From positions 372,001-436,000 of the forward strand of contig NZ_CP047200.1 of the NCBI RefSeq assembly GCF_030408675.1: a stretch of 64,000 bases of DNA. Direction: 5' to 3'. Positions 28,327 to 36,512 of this stretch are shown piece by piece. The stretch comes from Corynebacterium durum. GTDB taxonomy: Bacteria; Actinomycetota; Actinomycetes; Mycobacteriales; Mycobacteriaceae. Each line of letters opens with the position of its first letter. The stretch's first letter is position 1. Below the pieces are notes generated by a model. The model worked only from the letters and a program-made list of their open reading frames with translations. It ran no database searches and was not told the DNA's origin. Both the position numbers and the translations under genes were made by a program.

Positions 28327-29526
28327 ATGCGAGTGGCGATCGTGGCGGAGTCCTTCCTTCCAAACATCAATGGAGTGACCAATTCCGTGCTGCGCGTGCT
28401 GGAGTATCTGCACGACAATGGGCATGAAGCGCTGGTTATTGCACCGGGTGCGCGGGATTTTGAGGAAGAAGTTGCGGAGTATCTGGGATTTGAGATTGTG
28501 CGGGTGCCTACCATCATGGTGCCGTTGATTAATTCGCTTCCCATTGGTGTTCCCATGCCGGCTGTGACGCAGGCTATTCGAAACTTCCGGCCTGATATTG
28601 TGCATTTGGCCTCGCCTTTTGTTTTGGGCGGTTCGGGGGCATTTGCTGCCAGGCAGCTGCGCATTCCGGCTATTGCGGTGTATCAAACTGACGTGGCGGG
28701 TTTTGCGCACAAGTATCACCTTGCCCCACTAGCTGCGGCGAGCTGGGAATGGACCCGGACAATTCATAATATGTGTCAGCGCACGCTCGCGCCGTCGTCA
28801 GTTGCTATGGCAGACCTGACGAAGCATGGAATTAACGAGGTGTTTCATTGGGGCAGGGGTGTGGATTCGGAGCGTTTCTCCCCAGATAAGCGTTCCACCG
28901 AGCTGCGTGAGGAGTGGGACCCCACCGGGCAGAAATGCATCGTGGGCTACGTGGGGAGGCTTGCCGCAGAAAAGGGGGTGCGCAGGCTTGCGGTGTTTGA
29001 CCAGGATGAGCGCTACCAGGTGGTGATTGTGGGGGACGGGCCGCAGCGCAGCGAGCTGCAAGAACTGATGCCCAACGCTGTGTTCGCTGGGGCGCTGGAT
29101 GGCGACGATCTCGCCCACGCCTACGCCAGCCTCGATGTGTTTGTGCACACCGGGGAGTATGAAACCTTCTGCCAGGCCATTCAGGAGGCGCTTGCCTCGG
29201 GCGTGCCCGCCATTGGGCCTCATGCGGGTGGTCCGATCGACCTGATCACCAGTGGAGTGGATGGTTACCTGCTGGACGTAGAGACGTTTGAGCAGGAACT
29301 CGTGGAGACAGTGGAGATGATCACCGAACCCTCACGCCACAGCGCGATGCGTGTCGCCGCCAGGGAGGGCGTGCGTCATAAAACCTGGCACGCCCTGTGT
29401 GGGCAGCTGATGACCCACTACAACGATGTTATTGACCGCAGCCACCGCATCCCCCTCACCTTCTTCGGACCGATGCCGGAATTGCCCCTGTGGGCAGCCA
29501 AGGCACTCGGCGCGCGGAGCGCTTAA
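28327..29526 (+). CDS. mgtA: GDP-mannose-dependent mannosyltransferase (MgtA/PimB-like)
   Basis: GT4-family (GT-B fold) glycosyltransferase, about 399 aa. The N-terminal [21 protein letters not shown] matches corynebacterial and mycobacterial MgtA, which mannosylates glycolipids in lipomannan-type lipoglycan synthesis. The C-terminal donor site has [15 protein letters not shown] and [18 protein letters not shown] with the EX7E motif. I chose ATG 28327, with GAGGAA 10 nt upstream, over the ATG at 28318. Its position between menD and menG is conserved in relatives as far as I recall. Exact acceptor is inferred, not shown. Confidence 0.85.
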   Translation: MRVAIVAESFLPNINGVTNSVLRVLEYLHDNGHEALVIAPGARDFEEEVAEYLGFEIVRVPTIMVPLINSLPIGVPMPAVTQAIRNFRPDIVHLASPFVLGGSGAFAARQLRIPAIAVYQTDVAGFAHKYHLAPLAAASWEWTRTIHNMCQRTLAPSSVAMADLTKHGINEVFHWGRGVDSERFSPDKRSTELREEWDPTGQKCIVGYVGRLAAEKGVRRLAVFDQDERYQVVIVGDGPQRSELQELMPNAVFAGALDGDDLAHAYASLDVFVHTGEYETFCQAIQEALASGVPAIGPHAGGPIDLITSGVDGYLLDVETFEQELVETVEMITEPSRHSAMRVAAREGVRHKTWHALCGQLMTHYNDVIDRSHRIPLTFFGPMPELPLWAAKALGARSA

Positions 29527-29585
29527 ACCACACAGCACCTCATCTGCATCCCGCCAAGCCCGCTCCGTGTTGTACGCTCAATCCT

Positions 29586-30275
29586 GTGGCAAAAGCATCC
29601 CTGGATAAAAACCCTTTTGATGTCGCCCGCATGTTTGACGGGGTGGGCGAGAAATACGACATCACCAACACTATTTTGTCCTTCGGGCAGGACCGCGCGT
29701 GGCGCCGCCGCACACGTCAGCGCCTCAACCCCCAACCCGGTGAGCGCATTCTTGACCTCGCGGCAGGAACCGCAGTGTCCACCGAGGAGCTCAGCACGTC
29801 GGGAGCGTGGGTGGTTGCCTGTGATTTCTCCCAAGGCATGCTTGCCGCCGGTATCCACCGTGACGTGTCAAAGGTAGTGGGCGATGGCATGCATTTGCCC
29901 TTTGCAGATGCCAGCTTTGACGCTGTGACCATCAGCTTCGGGCTGCGCAATATCCATGATTTTCGCGCCGGGTTGCGGGAGCTTGCGCGGGTCACCAAGC
30001 CGGGGGGTCGGCTGACGATTGCGGAGTTTTCCACCCCCACGTTCCCCGTGTTTGGAGTTGTGTACAAGGAGTATTTGATGCGCGCGTTGCCGCTGGTGGC
30101 GCGGGTGGTGTCGTCGAATCCGGAAGCCTATGAGTACTTGGCGGAGTCGATTCGTGCGTGGCCGAATCAGGAGGAGTTGGCCCGCGCGGTGAATGAGTCG
30201 GGATGGGCCGACTGCGGCTGGCAGAACATGACCGGGGGTATTACCGCCTTGCATTCGGCTGTGAAGGCCCACTAG
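29586..30275 (+). CDS. menG: Demethylmenaquinone methyltransferase
   Basis: SAM-dependent UbiE/MenG methyltransferase finishing menaquinone, about 229 aa. The start [20 protein letters not shown] (GTG 29586) matches the family N-terminus; motif I is [15 protein letters not shown], followed by [28 protein letters not shown] and the C-terminal [11 protein letters not shown]. No SD is seen. A -10-like TACGCT ends about 7 nt before the GTG, consistent with a leaderless transcript. Confidence 0.93.
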   Translation: MAKASLDKNPFDVARMFDGVGEKYDITNTILSFGQDRAWRRRTRQRLNPQPGERILDLAAGTAVSTEELSTSGAWVVACDFSQGMLAAGIHRDVSKVVGDGMHLPFADASFDAVTISFGLRNIHDFRAGLRELARVTKPGGRLTIAEFSTPTFPVFGVVYKEYLMRALPLVARVVSSNPEAYEYLAESIRAWPNQEELARAVNESGWADCGWQNMTGGITALHSAVKAH

Positions 30276-30288
30276 CCCAGGGGCAGAC

Positions 30289-31566
30289 TCAGAGGGTGCT
30301 CTCCCACAGGGGGCGGTGGGAGAAGGCGCGTCGCGCGCGTCCCGCCGCATGCCATGTTCGGGCGACCAGGTCTCGGTCGGAGTCGGTGACCAGGTTGCCC
30401 ATCAGTCGCACGGCGAGCGGCATGAGTATGCGGGATTGCGGCCCTCGGAAACCCACCGGCCCGACTGCACCAAGAAAGCGTGGGTAGGTGAGTACCCGCG
30501 CGAGCGTGCGGGCGAGCAGGAATGTGTCGCCATAAGCGCTGCGGAGGAGGTACGGCCAGAGCAGTGTGAGGTCTTTTGCGTCGTCGAGCATGCCGACGGC
30601 CATCCGAGCGGTTTCCAGGCCGTAATCAATGCCTTCACCGTTGAGGGGGTTGACGCAGGCGGCGGCGTCGCCAATGAGCGCCCAGTTGGGTCCAGAGACG
30701 TTGCTAACGGCACCTCCCATAGGCAGGAGGGCACTGGCCACGGAGGTCGTCTGCCCTAGCGACCAGGCGGCACGCTGCTGTGAGGCGTAGAGTTCCAGAA
30801 GTTTTTTGGTGTTGACTTTTGCCGGTCGCGCGTCGGTGGATAGTGCCCCGCAGCCGAGGTTGACGCTGCCGTTGCCAAGAGGGAAGATCCACCCGTAACC
30901 AGGTTGGATAACGCCGTCGCTGTCGCGTAGCTCCAGGTGGGAGTGAATCCAGGGATCGTGAGACAACGGGGTGGTGCAGTAGGAGCGGGCCGCGATGCCG
31001 TACACGTCCCCTTTGTGCCAGGTGCGGCCCAGTTTTTTGCCAAACGGTGAGCGCACGCCGTCGGCAATGATCACAAAACGGCAGGTTATTTGCTTCTCGA
31101 CGCCCTGGTGCCGCACCGTCACCTCAGTGATTCTGCCGTGCTGCGTCTCGGGGGTGAGCGCGGTGGCGTTGTCCCACATCGTCACGGCTGGCTGCGCGTT
31201 TGCGTGGCGACGCAGCAGGTCATCAAGTTCGGTACGCGGCATGGCTGAGCCAGTAGTGCCAAACGGTGATGTCGGCCAGGGCGCAGTGACGGAGCCGCCG
31301 AAGCCGTGGAGTTTCAACCCACGTGACGTGTAGCGAGAGGCGATGTCGTGGGCGACACCCAGAGCGGCAAGTTCGTGCATGGCACGGGGAGTGAGACCAT
31401 CGCCGCAGGTTTTGTCGCGGGGAAAGGTGGCGGCGTCGATAAGCAGCACGTCGTAGCCACGGTTGGCGGCGTGAAACGCTGCGGCGGAACCGGCGGGACC
31501 AGCGCCGACTATGAGGACGTCACAGGCTGTATATGGGGCTGCGGGTGGAGGAGTCACAGTGTTCAT
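30289..31566 (-). CDS. menJ: Geranylgeranyl reductase family protein, probable menaquinone reductase
   Basis: FAD-dependent reductase, 425 aa, with VLIVGAGPAGSAAAFHAA near residue 16, the FPRDKTCGDGLTPRAMHEL motif typical of the GGR family, and GDAAACVNPLNGEGIDYGLE near residue 300. Mycobacterial MenJ saturates one isoprene unit of menaquinone-9, and corynebacteria also carry dihydromenaquinones, so this role is the best inference. It is convergent with menG and divergent from the prenyl synthase, keeping it among menaquinone genes. Confidence 0.88.
   Translation of the reverse strand: MNTVTPPPAAPYTACDVLIVGAGPAGSAAAFHAANRGYDVLLIDAATFPRDKTCGDGLTPRAMHELAALGVAHDIASRYTSRGLKLHGFGGSVTAPWPTSPFGTTGSAMPRTELDDLLRRHANAQPAVTMWDNATALTPETQHGRITEVTVRHQGVEKQITCRFVIIADGVRSPFGKKLGRTWHKGDVYGIAARSYCTTPLSHDPWIHSHLELRDSDGVIQPGYGWIFPLGNGSVNLGCGALSTDARPAKVNTKKLLELYASQQRAAWSLGQTTSVASALLPMGGAVSNVSGPNWALIGDAAACVNPLNGEGIDYGLETARMAVGMLDDAKDLTLLWPYLLRSAYGDTFLLARTLARVLTYPRFLGAVGPVGFRGPQSRILMPLAVRLMGNLVTDSDRDLVARTWHAAGRARRAFSHRPLWESTL
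31435..31444 (-). repeat. GCTTATCGAC decamer, copy 8
   Basis: Exact copy on the coding strand of menJ; frame reads LLIDA. Extended match GCTTATCGACGCC. Confidence 0.8.
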
Positions 31567-31671
31567 TGTTGTCTATTGGTACCGATTGTGTCGCAGACTA
31601 GGTGAAAAGTGGGCTACGGTAATACCCTAGCGAGGAAAACAACTGTAACCATGAATTGAGAGAAACGACGT

Positions 31672-32685
31672 ATGAGCCACGGCGAGACTTCTACCACGCC
31701 GACTCCCCAGGTGGATCTAGGCGACCCACAGCTCACCGCCACAATCAACGACGGATTGAGCCAGGTCGAGCAGCTGCTGCGTGCTGAACTGTCTGGAGGC
31801 GAGGACTTTATTACCGATAAAGTCCAGCACTTGGCTGTCGCGGGCGGTAAACGATTCCGCCCCATGTTTGCCCTGCTTGCGTCGCAATTCGGGCCACATT
31901 GGCAGTCCGATAAGGTAGTGCAGGCGGCTGTGGTGGTGGAAATGATTCACCTGGCTACCCTGTACCACGATGATGTGATGGATGAGGCAGACAAGCGCCG
32001 GGGTGTGCCCAGCGCCAACGCCCGCTGGGATAATTCCATGGCGATTCTCGCTGGCGATTTTCTTCTTGCTCAGGCATCCCGGATCATGGCTGAGCTGGGG
32101 ACGGATACAGTGTCGCATTTTGCGGATACCTTTGGCACCTTGGTCACGGGTCAGATGCGGGAAACCGTGGGGGCTGGCGACGGTGATCCGGTAGAGCACT
32201 ACATGAACGTTATTCGTGAGAAAACCGGTGTGCTTATCGCCTCTGCTGGGTATTTAGGGTCGTTGCATGCCGGTGCTGATGCCGCGACTGTGGAGGCGCT
32301 GCGCCGCTATGGTTACGCCATCGGCATGGTGTTCCAAATCGTCGATGACATCATTGATATTTTCTCCGACGCGACGCAATCAGGGAAGACCCCAGGTACC
32401 GACCTGCGGGAAGGTGTGTTTACCCTCCCAGTTTTGTATGCGCTGGCCGAGGACAGTGCCGTCGGCGAACAGCTGCGTGCCTTGCTGACCGGACCACTCA
32501 CTGAGGATGCTGAGGTGGAGCAGGCACTGGATTTGCTCGCGCAGTCCACGGGCAAGCAGAAAGCGCTTGACGACGTCCATCACTACCTCGCCGAGGCCGA
32601 AGCGCAGCTGGATCTCCTCCCGGACGGTAAGGCGACTCAGGCGCTACGCAGTTTGTCCGGTTTCACGGTTAGTCGCGTGGGCTAA
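31672..32685 (+). CDS. Polyprenyl diphosphate synthase, long chain
   Basis: Trans-isoprenyl diphosphate synthase, 337 aa. The first aspartate-rich motif LYHDDVMDEADKRRG (FARM) is near residue 100 and the second IVDDIIDIFSD (SARM) near residue 224, with GGKRFRP at the N-terminal substrate site. The residues before the first motif are not bulky aromatics, in keeping with a long product. With menA, menG and menJ nearby it probably makes the menaquinone side chain. Confidence 0.92.
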   Translation: MSHGETSTTPTPQVDLGDPQLTATINDGLSQVEQLLRAELSGGEDFITDKVQHLAVAGGKRFRPMFALLASQFGPHWQSDKVVQAAVVVEMIHLATLYHDDVMDEADKRRGVPSANARWDNSMAILAGDFLLAQASRIMAELGTDTVSHFADTFGTLVTGQMRETVGAGDGDPVEHYMNVIREKTGVLIASAGYLGSLHAGADAATVEALRRYGYAIGMVFQIVDDIIDIFSDATQSGKTPGTDLREGVFTLPVLYALAEDSAVGEQLRALLTGPLTEDAEVEQALDLLAQSTGKQKALDDVHHYLAEAEAQLDLLPDGKATQALRSLSGFTVSRVG

Positions 32686-32706
32686 TCACGTTCCTATGCT
32701 GCGGAT

Positions 32707-32734
32707 TTGCCTTTGTTATTGGTGTTCGTAGTAA
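32707..32734 (+). promoter_or_regulatory. Putative promoter of tRNA-Tyr
   Basis: TTGCCT (32707-32712) and TAGTAA (32729-32734) are separated by 16 nt, about 30 bp upstream of the mature tRNA-Tyr. Confidence 0.45.
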
Positions 32735-32765
32735 AGTGTGTAACGCACCATGACGTGTGGTGCAC

Positions 32766-32846
32766 GCCAGGTTGCCCGAGCGGCCAAAGGGAGCGGATTG
32801 TAAATCCGTCGCGCAAGCTACGTTGGTTCGAATCCATCACCTGGCA
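32766..32846 (+). tRNA. tRNA-Tyr (GUA)
   Basis: Acceptor GCCAGGT pairs with ACCTGGC; the anticodon arm GCGGA-TTGTAAA-TCCGT carries GTA, and a long variable arm marks it as class II. The 3' CCA is not encoded. Confidence 0.93.
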
Positions 32847-32866
32847 CTCTTTTTGTTTCTTATATA

Positions 32867-32905
32867 AGACCCCGCCGGAGGCACTGCTTCCGGCGGGGTC
32901 TTTTT
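32867..32905 (+). terminator. Intrinsic terminator after tRNA-Tyr
   Basis: Stem AGACCCCGCCGGA with TCCGGCGGGGTCT, short loop, followed by a T run (TCTTTTTC). Strong rho-independent structure ending the tRNA-Tyr unit. Confidence 0.9.
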
Positions 32906-33021
32906 CTTGTTAAAAACACCATTGACCTGCTGATTTGTGTTAGGTAGTGGCTTCGGGTTAATCTTTGTGAGGCTTCAACGGCGCAGGACCTTATAGAAGG
33001 TGCTGATAATGACGAGGCTGT

Positions 33022-33094
33022 GCCCCCTTAGCTCAGTCGGCAGAGCGTTTCCATGGTAAGGAAAAGGTCGACAGTTCGATTCTGTCAGGGGGCT
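33022..33094 (+). tRNA. tRNA-Thr (GGU)
   Basis: Acceptor GCCCCCT pairs with AGGGGGC; anticodon arm TTTCC-ATGGTAA-GGAAA carries GGT. D-arm TTAGCTCAGTCGGCAGAGC and T-arm GACAGTTCGATTCTGTC are standard. 3' CCA not encoded. Confidence 0.95.
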
Positions 33095-33136
33095 CTGTTG
33101 TTTTTCTCCGTTGTGCGGGGAAGAGCAACATAATTT

Positions 33137-33208
33137 GGCGGTGTAGCTCAGTGGTAGAGCAAACGACTCATAATCGTTGTGTCGCGAGTTCAATTCTCGC
33201 CATCGCTA
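33137..33208 (+). tRNA. tRNA-Met (CAU), elongator type
   Basis: Anticodon arm AACGA-CTCATAA-TCGTT carries CAT. Acceptor GGCGGTG pairs with CATCGCT using two GU pairs. The first base pair is not the mismatch expected of initiator tRNA, so elongator Met is likely; a lysidine-modified Ile2 identity cannot be fully excluded. Confidence 0.88.
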
Positions 33209-33267
33209 CTGAGATTTGTGATGAAATCTCTGGTTCACGCCATGGTTGGGTAGAACTGTTACGGAAG

Positions 33268-33295
33268 TTGGATCTGATAACTTTTCTGCTAATAT
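33268..33295 (+). promoter_or_regulatory. Promoter for tRNA-Trp and secE
   Basis: TTGGAT (33268-33273), 16-nt spacer, TAATAT (33290-33295): the best sigma-A-like promoter in this stretch, about 54 bp before tRNA-Trp. Confidence 0.6.
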
Positions 33296-33348
33296 GGTCC
33301 AGTGTTGTGCCAGCCCGGCGGTATTTCCGGATGTGGCGCGATGCGCAT

Positions 33349-33421
<73 letters not shown>

Positions 33422-33455
33422 CAAAACAACCTTCAACGTGATCTCAAGGAGCACT

Positions 33456-33782
33456 GTGACCGAGCACAAGAGACCGGATAATGCAGTAGCCACTGCACGC
33501 CCAACCGGTAAACGCCAGGTGACGGGGGCCGCCACAAACAGTGAGGCGTACAAGGCTAAGCAGGCCAGGGGTAAGGAATCCTCTGATGAACAGCACGGCG
33601 GCGGTGTTGCCGCGTTTTTCCCTGAAGTTGTGCAGGAGATGCGTAAAGTCATTTGGCCCACCGCGCGCCAGATGGTGGTATACACCAGTATCGTGTTTGC
33701 GTTTTTGATTATCGCCACCGCACTTGTTGCTGGTGTGGATTTCCTTGCAGGCATGGGAGTTGAGAAGGTGCTTACGCGCTGA
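33456..33782 (+). CDS. secE: Preprotein translocase subunit SecE
   Basis: 108-aa single-pass subunit of the SecYEG channel. The hydrophilic N-terminal tail is basic and low in complexity, as usual in actinobacteria; the conserved core FFPEVVQEMRKVIWPTARQM precedes the membrane helix VYTSIVFAFLIIATALVAGV. GTG 33456 has AAGGAG 4 nt upstream, so the ATG-like frame start at 33438 is not used. Separated from nusG by a hairpin terminator. Confidence 0.93.
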   Translation: MTEHKRPDNAVATARPTGKRQVTGAATNSEAYKAKQARGKESSDEQHGGGVAAFFPEVVQEMRKVIWPTARQMVVYTSIVFAFLIIATALVAGVDFLAGMGVEKVLTR

Positions 33783-33804
33783 GTAAACTAAAGTCCGCGC
33801 TTTT

Positions 33805-33840
33805 CCCGCCGAATCCGCCCAGGAATCGGCGGGTTGTTTT
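33805..33840 (+). terminator. Terminator-like hairpin between secE and nusG
   Basis: Stem CCCGCCGA (33805-33812) with TCGGCGGG (33826-33833), extended by TCC/GGA across an A-A mismatch, followed by TTGTTTT. It could stop or attenuate tRNA-Trp/secE transcription before nusG. Confidence 0.75.
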
Positions 33841-33909
33841 GTGAAACCAGGTAGCATGGTGAACATAGCGTGGTGAACAGGCTCAACATAGTCACATGGA
33901 GTAGAAAAC

Positions 33910-34665
33910 ATGAGTGAAGAAACCAGTTCTGAAGTTATTGAAGAAACCGCCGTCGTTGAGGAAGCTGCCGCAGCGTTGGGTGACACGGAGCTGTCCGAGG
34001 AAGAGGCGGCCCTGGCCGAATACAAAACCCGCCTGCGTACCTACATTCGCGAGCTGAAAAAACTCCCCGGCGACTGGTACATCATCCAGTGCTACTCCGG
34101 CTACGAAAATAAAGTGAAAACTAACCTGGATATGCGCGCCCAGACCTTGGAGGTGGAGGACTCCATCTACGACGTTGTGGTGCCCATTGAAGAGGTTGTG
34201 GAAATCCGCGAAGGTAAGCGCAAACTGGTGAAGCGTAAACTGCTCCCGGGGTACGTGTTGGTGCGCATGGACATCAACGATCGCTCCTGGTCTGTGGTGC
34301 GTGACACCCCCGGTGTGACTTCCTTTGTGGGAAACGAGGGGCATCCGACGCCGGTGAAGCACCGCGACGTCGCCAAGTTCCTTATGCCGCCAGAGACTGC
34401 TGCGGAAACCAGCGAGGCAGAGAAGGCTGTTGTTGCTGATGGGGAGAAGGTTGTGGCCAGCCCGACACCCAGCACCGCGAACACCATTGAGGTGGATTAC
34501 CAGGTTGATGAAGTGGTGACCATCCTCACCGGGCCGTTTGCGTCCATTTCCGCCACCATTTCCGAGATTGATGCCCAGGGCGGGAAACTGACCGGAATGA
34601 TTTCCTTCATGGGTCGTGAAATGCCGGTGGAGCTCACCTTCGATCAGGTGGAAAAAATCAACTAG
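33910..34665 (+). CDS. nusG: Transcription termination/antitermination factor NusG
   Basis: 251 aa with a long acidic N-terminal extension (residues 1-45), the NGN domain from about 55 (WYIIQCYSGYENKVKTNL), RKLLPGYVLVRMD, and a C-terminal KOW domain near 200-250 (VVTILTGPFASISATI). A Ser/Pro/Ala-rich linker (about 165-190) separates the domains and is longer than in E. coli. It couples RNA polymerase to Rho or the ribosome. The following 188-bp leader before rplK is highly structured. Confidence 0.96.
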   Translation: MSEETSSEVIEETAVVEEAAAALGDTELSEEEAALAEYKTRLRTYIRELKKLPGDWYIIQCYSGYENKVKTNLDMRAQTLEVEDSIYDVVVPIEEVVEIREGKRKLVKRKLLPGYVLVRMDINDRSWSVVRDTPGVTSFVGNEGHPTPVKHRDVAKFLMPPETAAETSEAEKAVVADGEKVVASPTPSTANTIEVDYQVDEVVTILTGPFASISATISEIDAQGGKLTGMISFMGREMPVELTFDQVEKIN

Positions 34666-34672
34666 GTATTCG

Positions 34673-34760
34673 TGAGGGTGTTCGTGTAGGATTGTCACTC
34701 GCGTGTTTTCACGCAGATACGACAATCATCCCCGGTGGCCGGGTTACACGAACATCCTCA
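34673..34760 (+). promoter_or_regulatory. Predicted three-way-junction RNA in the rplK leader
   Basis: Closing helix of 16 bp: 34673-34688 pairs with 34745-34760 with only one GU pair. Inside are a 7-bp helix GATTGTC/GACAATC (34690-34696, 34721-34727) that carries a terminal GCGTG-TTTT-CACGC hairpin (34701-34714) across an ACTC/AGATAC internal loop, and a second hairpin CCCGG-TGG-CCGGG (34731-34743). No strong T run follows. Confidence 0.6.
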
Positions 34761-34793
34761 TTGTTGTGAGATAGTGGGGCCCGGCATCCGGAC

Positions 34794-34829
34794 GGCGCTG
34801 GTTGGGGCACATCGAACCCGCCAGCCGCC
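34794..34829 (+). promoter_or_regulatory. Hairpin directly upstream of the rplK ribosome-binding site
   Basis: GGCG/CGCC and CTGG/CCAG helices separated by a bulged C (34825), then a TT/G internal loop and GGG/CCC. It ends about 25 nt before the rplK ATG, where ribosomal protein L1 feedback sites lie in other bacteria. Role inferred only from position. Confidence 0.45.
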
Positions 34830-34853
34830 GGTAACAAGGAAGCAGGTATATCG

Positions 34854-35285
34854 ATGCCCCCGAAGAAGAAGGTCTCCGGCCTCATCAAACTGCAAATCCA
34901 GGCTGGTCAGGCTAACCCGGCTCCGCCGGTTGGCCCCGCCCTGGGTGCCCATGGTGTGAACATCATGGAATTCTGCAAGGCATACAACGCTGCTACTGAA
35001 CAGCAGCGCGGCAATGTCATCCCGGTGGAAATCACCGTGTACGAAGACCGCTCCTTCACCTTCAAGCTGAAGACGCCTCCGGCAGCCAAGCTGCTGCTGA
35101 AGGCCGCTGGCCTGCAGAAAGGATCCGGCGTCCCCCACACCCAGAAAGTGGGCAAGGTGACCATGGATCAGGTCCGGGAAATCGCCCAGACCAAGATGGA
35201 AGACCTCAACGCTAACGATATCGACGCCGCTGCCAAGATCATTGCCGGTACCGCGCGTTCCATGGGTATCGAGGTTGAAGGCTAA
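34854..35285 (+). CDS. rplK: 50S ribosomal protein L11
   Basis: 143 aa, full length. [20 protein letters not shown] and [21 protein letters not shown] form the N-terminal domain that binds thiostrepton and release factors. The C-terminal domain, binding 23S helices 43-44, has the signature [19 protein letters not shown]. Followed after 75 bp by rplA in the standard L11-L1 operon. Confidence 0.98.
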   Translation: MPPKKKVSGLIKLQIQAGQANPAPPVGPALGAHGVNIMEFCKAYNAATEQQRGNVIPVEITVYEDRSFTFKLKTPPAAKLLLKAAGLQKGSGVPHTQKVGKVTMDQVREIAQTKMEDLNANDIDAAAKIIAGTARSMGIEVEG

Positions 35286-35360
35286 TCCAGTTCACTCATC
35301 GTGGAAGGGTCCTCGACTTTCGGCCCGTACCACACAATTCTTCTGACATAAGGAATTCAC

Positions 35361-36068
35361 ATGCGAAAGCGTTCTAAGGCTTACCGCGCTGCCGCCGAGA
35401 AAATCGACGCCGGCCGCATCTACAGCCCCCTTGAAGCAGCAAAGCTGGTCAAGGAAACCTCCACCACCAAGAACTTCGATGCCACCGTGGATGTTGCCAT
35501 CCGCCTGGGCGTAGACCCCCGCAAAGCAGACCAGCTTGTGCGCGGCACCGTCTCCCTGCCCCACGGCACCGGTAAGACCGCTCGCGTTGTGGTCTTTGCC
35601 GTTGGCGAAAAGGCAACCGAAGCTGAGGCCGCAGGCGCTGACTTTGTTGGCTCCGACGACCTGATCGAGCGCATCCAAGGCGGCTGGACGGATTTCGACG
35701 CCGCGATTGCCACCCCAGACCAGATGGCTAAGGTTGGCCGCGTGGCCCGCGTGCTTGGCCCCCGCGGCCTCATGCCTAACCCGAAGACCGGCACTGTGAC
35801 CACCGACGTGGCCAAGGCTGTGGCCGACATCAAGGGCGGTAAGATCACCTTCCGCGTGGACAAGGCATCCAACCTGCATGCAGTGCTGGGTAAGGTGTCC
35901 TTCGAGCCGGAGAAGCTTGCCGAAAACTACGGCGCCCTGATTGAGGAACTGCTTCGTCTGAAGCCGTCTTCCTCCAAGGGCACCTACCTGAAGAAAGTTA
36001 CTTTTGCTGCTACCGCAGGCCCTGGCATCCCGGTTGATGCCACTGTGGTGAAGAACTTCGCTGGGTAG
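35361..36068 (+). CDS. rplA: 50S ribosomal protein L1
   Basis: 235 aa. Standard L1 features: [13 protein letters not shown] at the N-terminus, [40 protein letters not shown], and the C-terminal [11 protein letters not shown]1 binds the 23S L1 stalk and in many bacteria represses its own operon by binding the leader mRNA, making the structured region before rplK a candidate target. Confidence 0.98.
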   Translation: MRKRSKAYRAAAEKIDAGRIYSPLEAAKLVKETSTTKNFDATVDVAIRLGVDPRKADQLVRGTVSLPHGTGKTARVVVFAVGEKATEAEAAGADFVGSDDLIERIQGGWTDFDAAIATPDQMAKVGRVARVLGPRGLMPNPKTGTVTTDVAKAVADIKGGKITFRVDKASNLHAVLGKVSFEPEKLAENYGALIEELLRLKPSSSKGTYLKKVTFAATAGPGIPVDATVVKNFAG

Positions 36069-36090
36069 TTTTTCTTTTCTTCATACATAG

Positions 36091-36121
36091 CCCGCCTTTC
36101 CCTGTTGGGAGGGCGGGTTTT
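36091..36121 (+). terminator. Intrinsic terminator after rplA
   Basis: CCCGCC/GGCGGG and TCCC/GGGA stems with a small bulge, followed by TTTT, ending the L11-L1 operon. Confidence 0.85.
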
Positions 36122-36512
36122 GTATGTATTTGTTACAGGTACTTTGTGCATTCTGCATAATACTTGGTGTCTGGGAGGGGAATGTGCCGGTGAGAGAGTT
36201 ATGCTTAATGCATCTGATGCCTCGGGGGTAGTGCGGGGGAGTAGCTATTTCATACGGGGAAGAAAACACAATACGGCCAGGTATCGCTTGTAGTGCATAA
36301 ACATAAAGTATGTTTAAACTAAGTAAATTCTTTGTTATATGTCTTTTTATTATGGATTTGCTTAAATTTTTCACATGTGCGGAACTAGGGTGATGGCTCT
36401 TTTACTGTCGTGCGGCATCCATGTGGTGCGTACAGGACGTGAATGACCACTTTCCCTTTCCCGTATTAGGGCGCCTGAGGCGTCCAGCGAGATTCTTATA
36501 AAGGACGTACGA
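36122..36512. other. AT-rich upstream region of the surface-protein gene
   Basis: About 390 bp without a supported gene. Contains a perfect 8-3-8 inverted repeat, TAAACATA-AAG-TATGTTTA, at 36298-36316, a likely regulator site about 197 bp upstream of the adhesin GTG. A T-rich run follows. No clear -35/-10 pair could be fixed. Confidence 0.5.

Noticed and set aside
33137..33208. tRNA (CAU) considered as initiator tRNA
   Set aside because: The first acceptor pair is G-U rather than the C-A type mismatch of initiator tRNA, and the anticodon stem lacks the three consecutive GC pairs.
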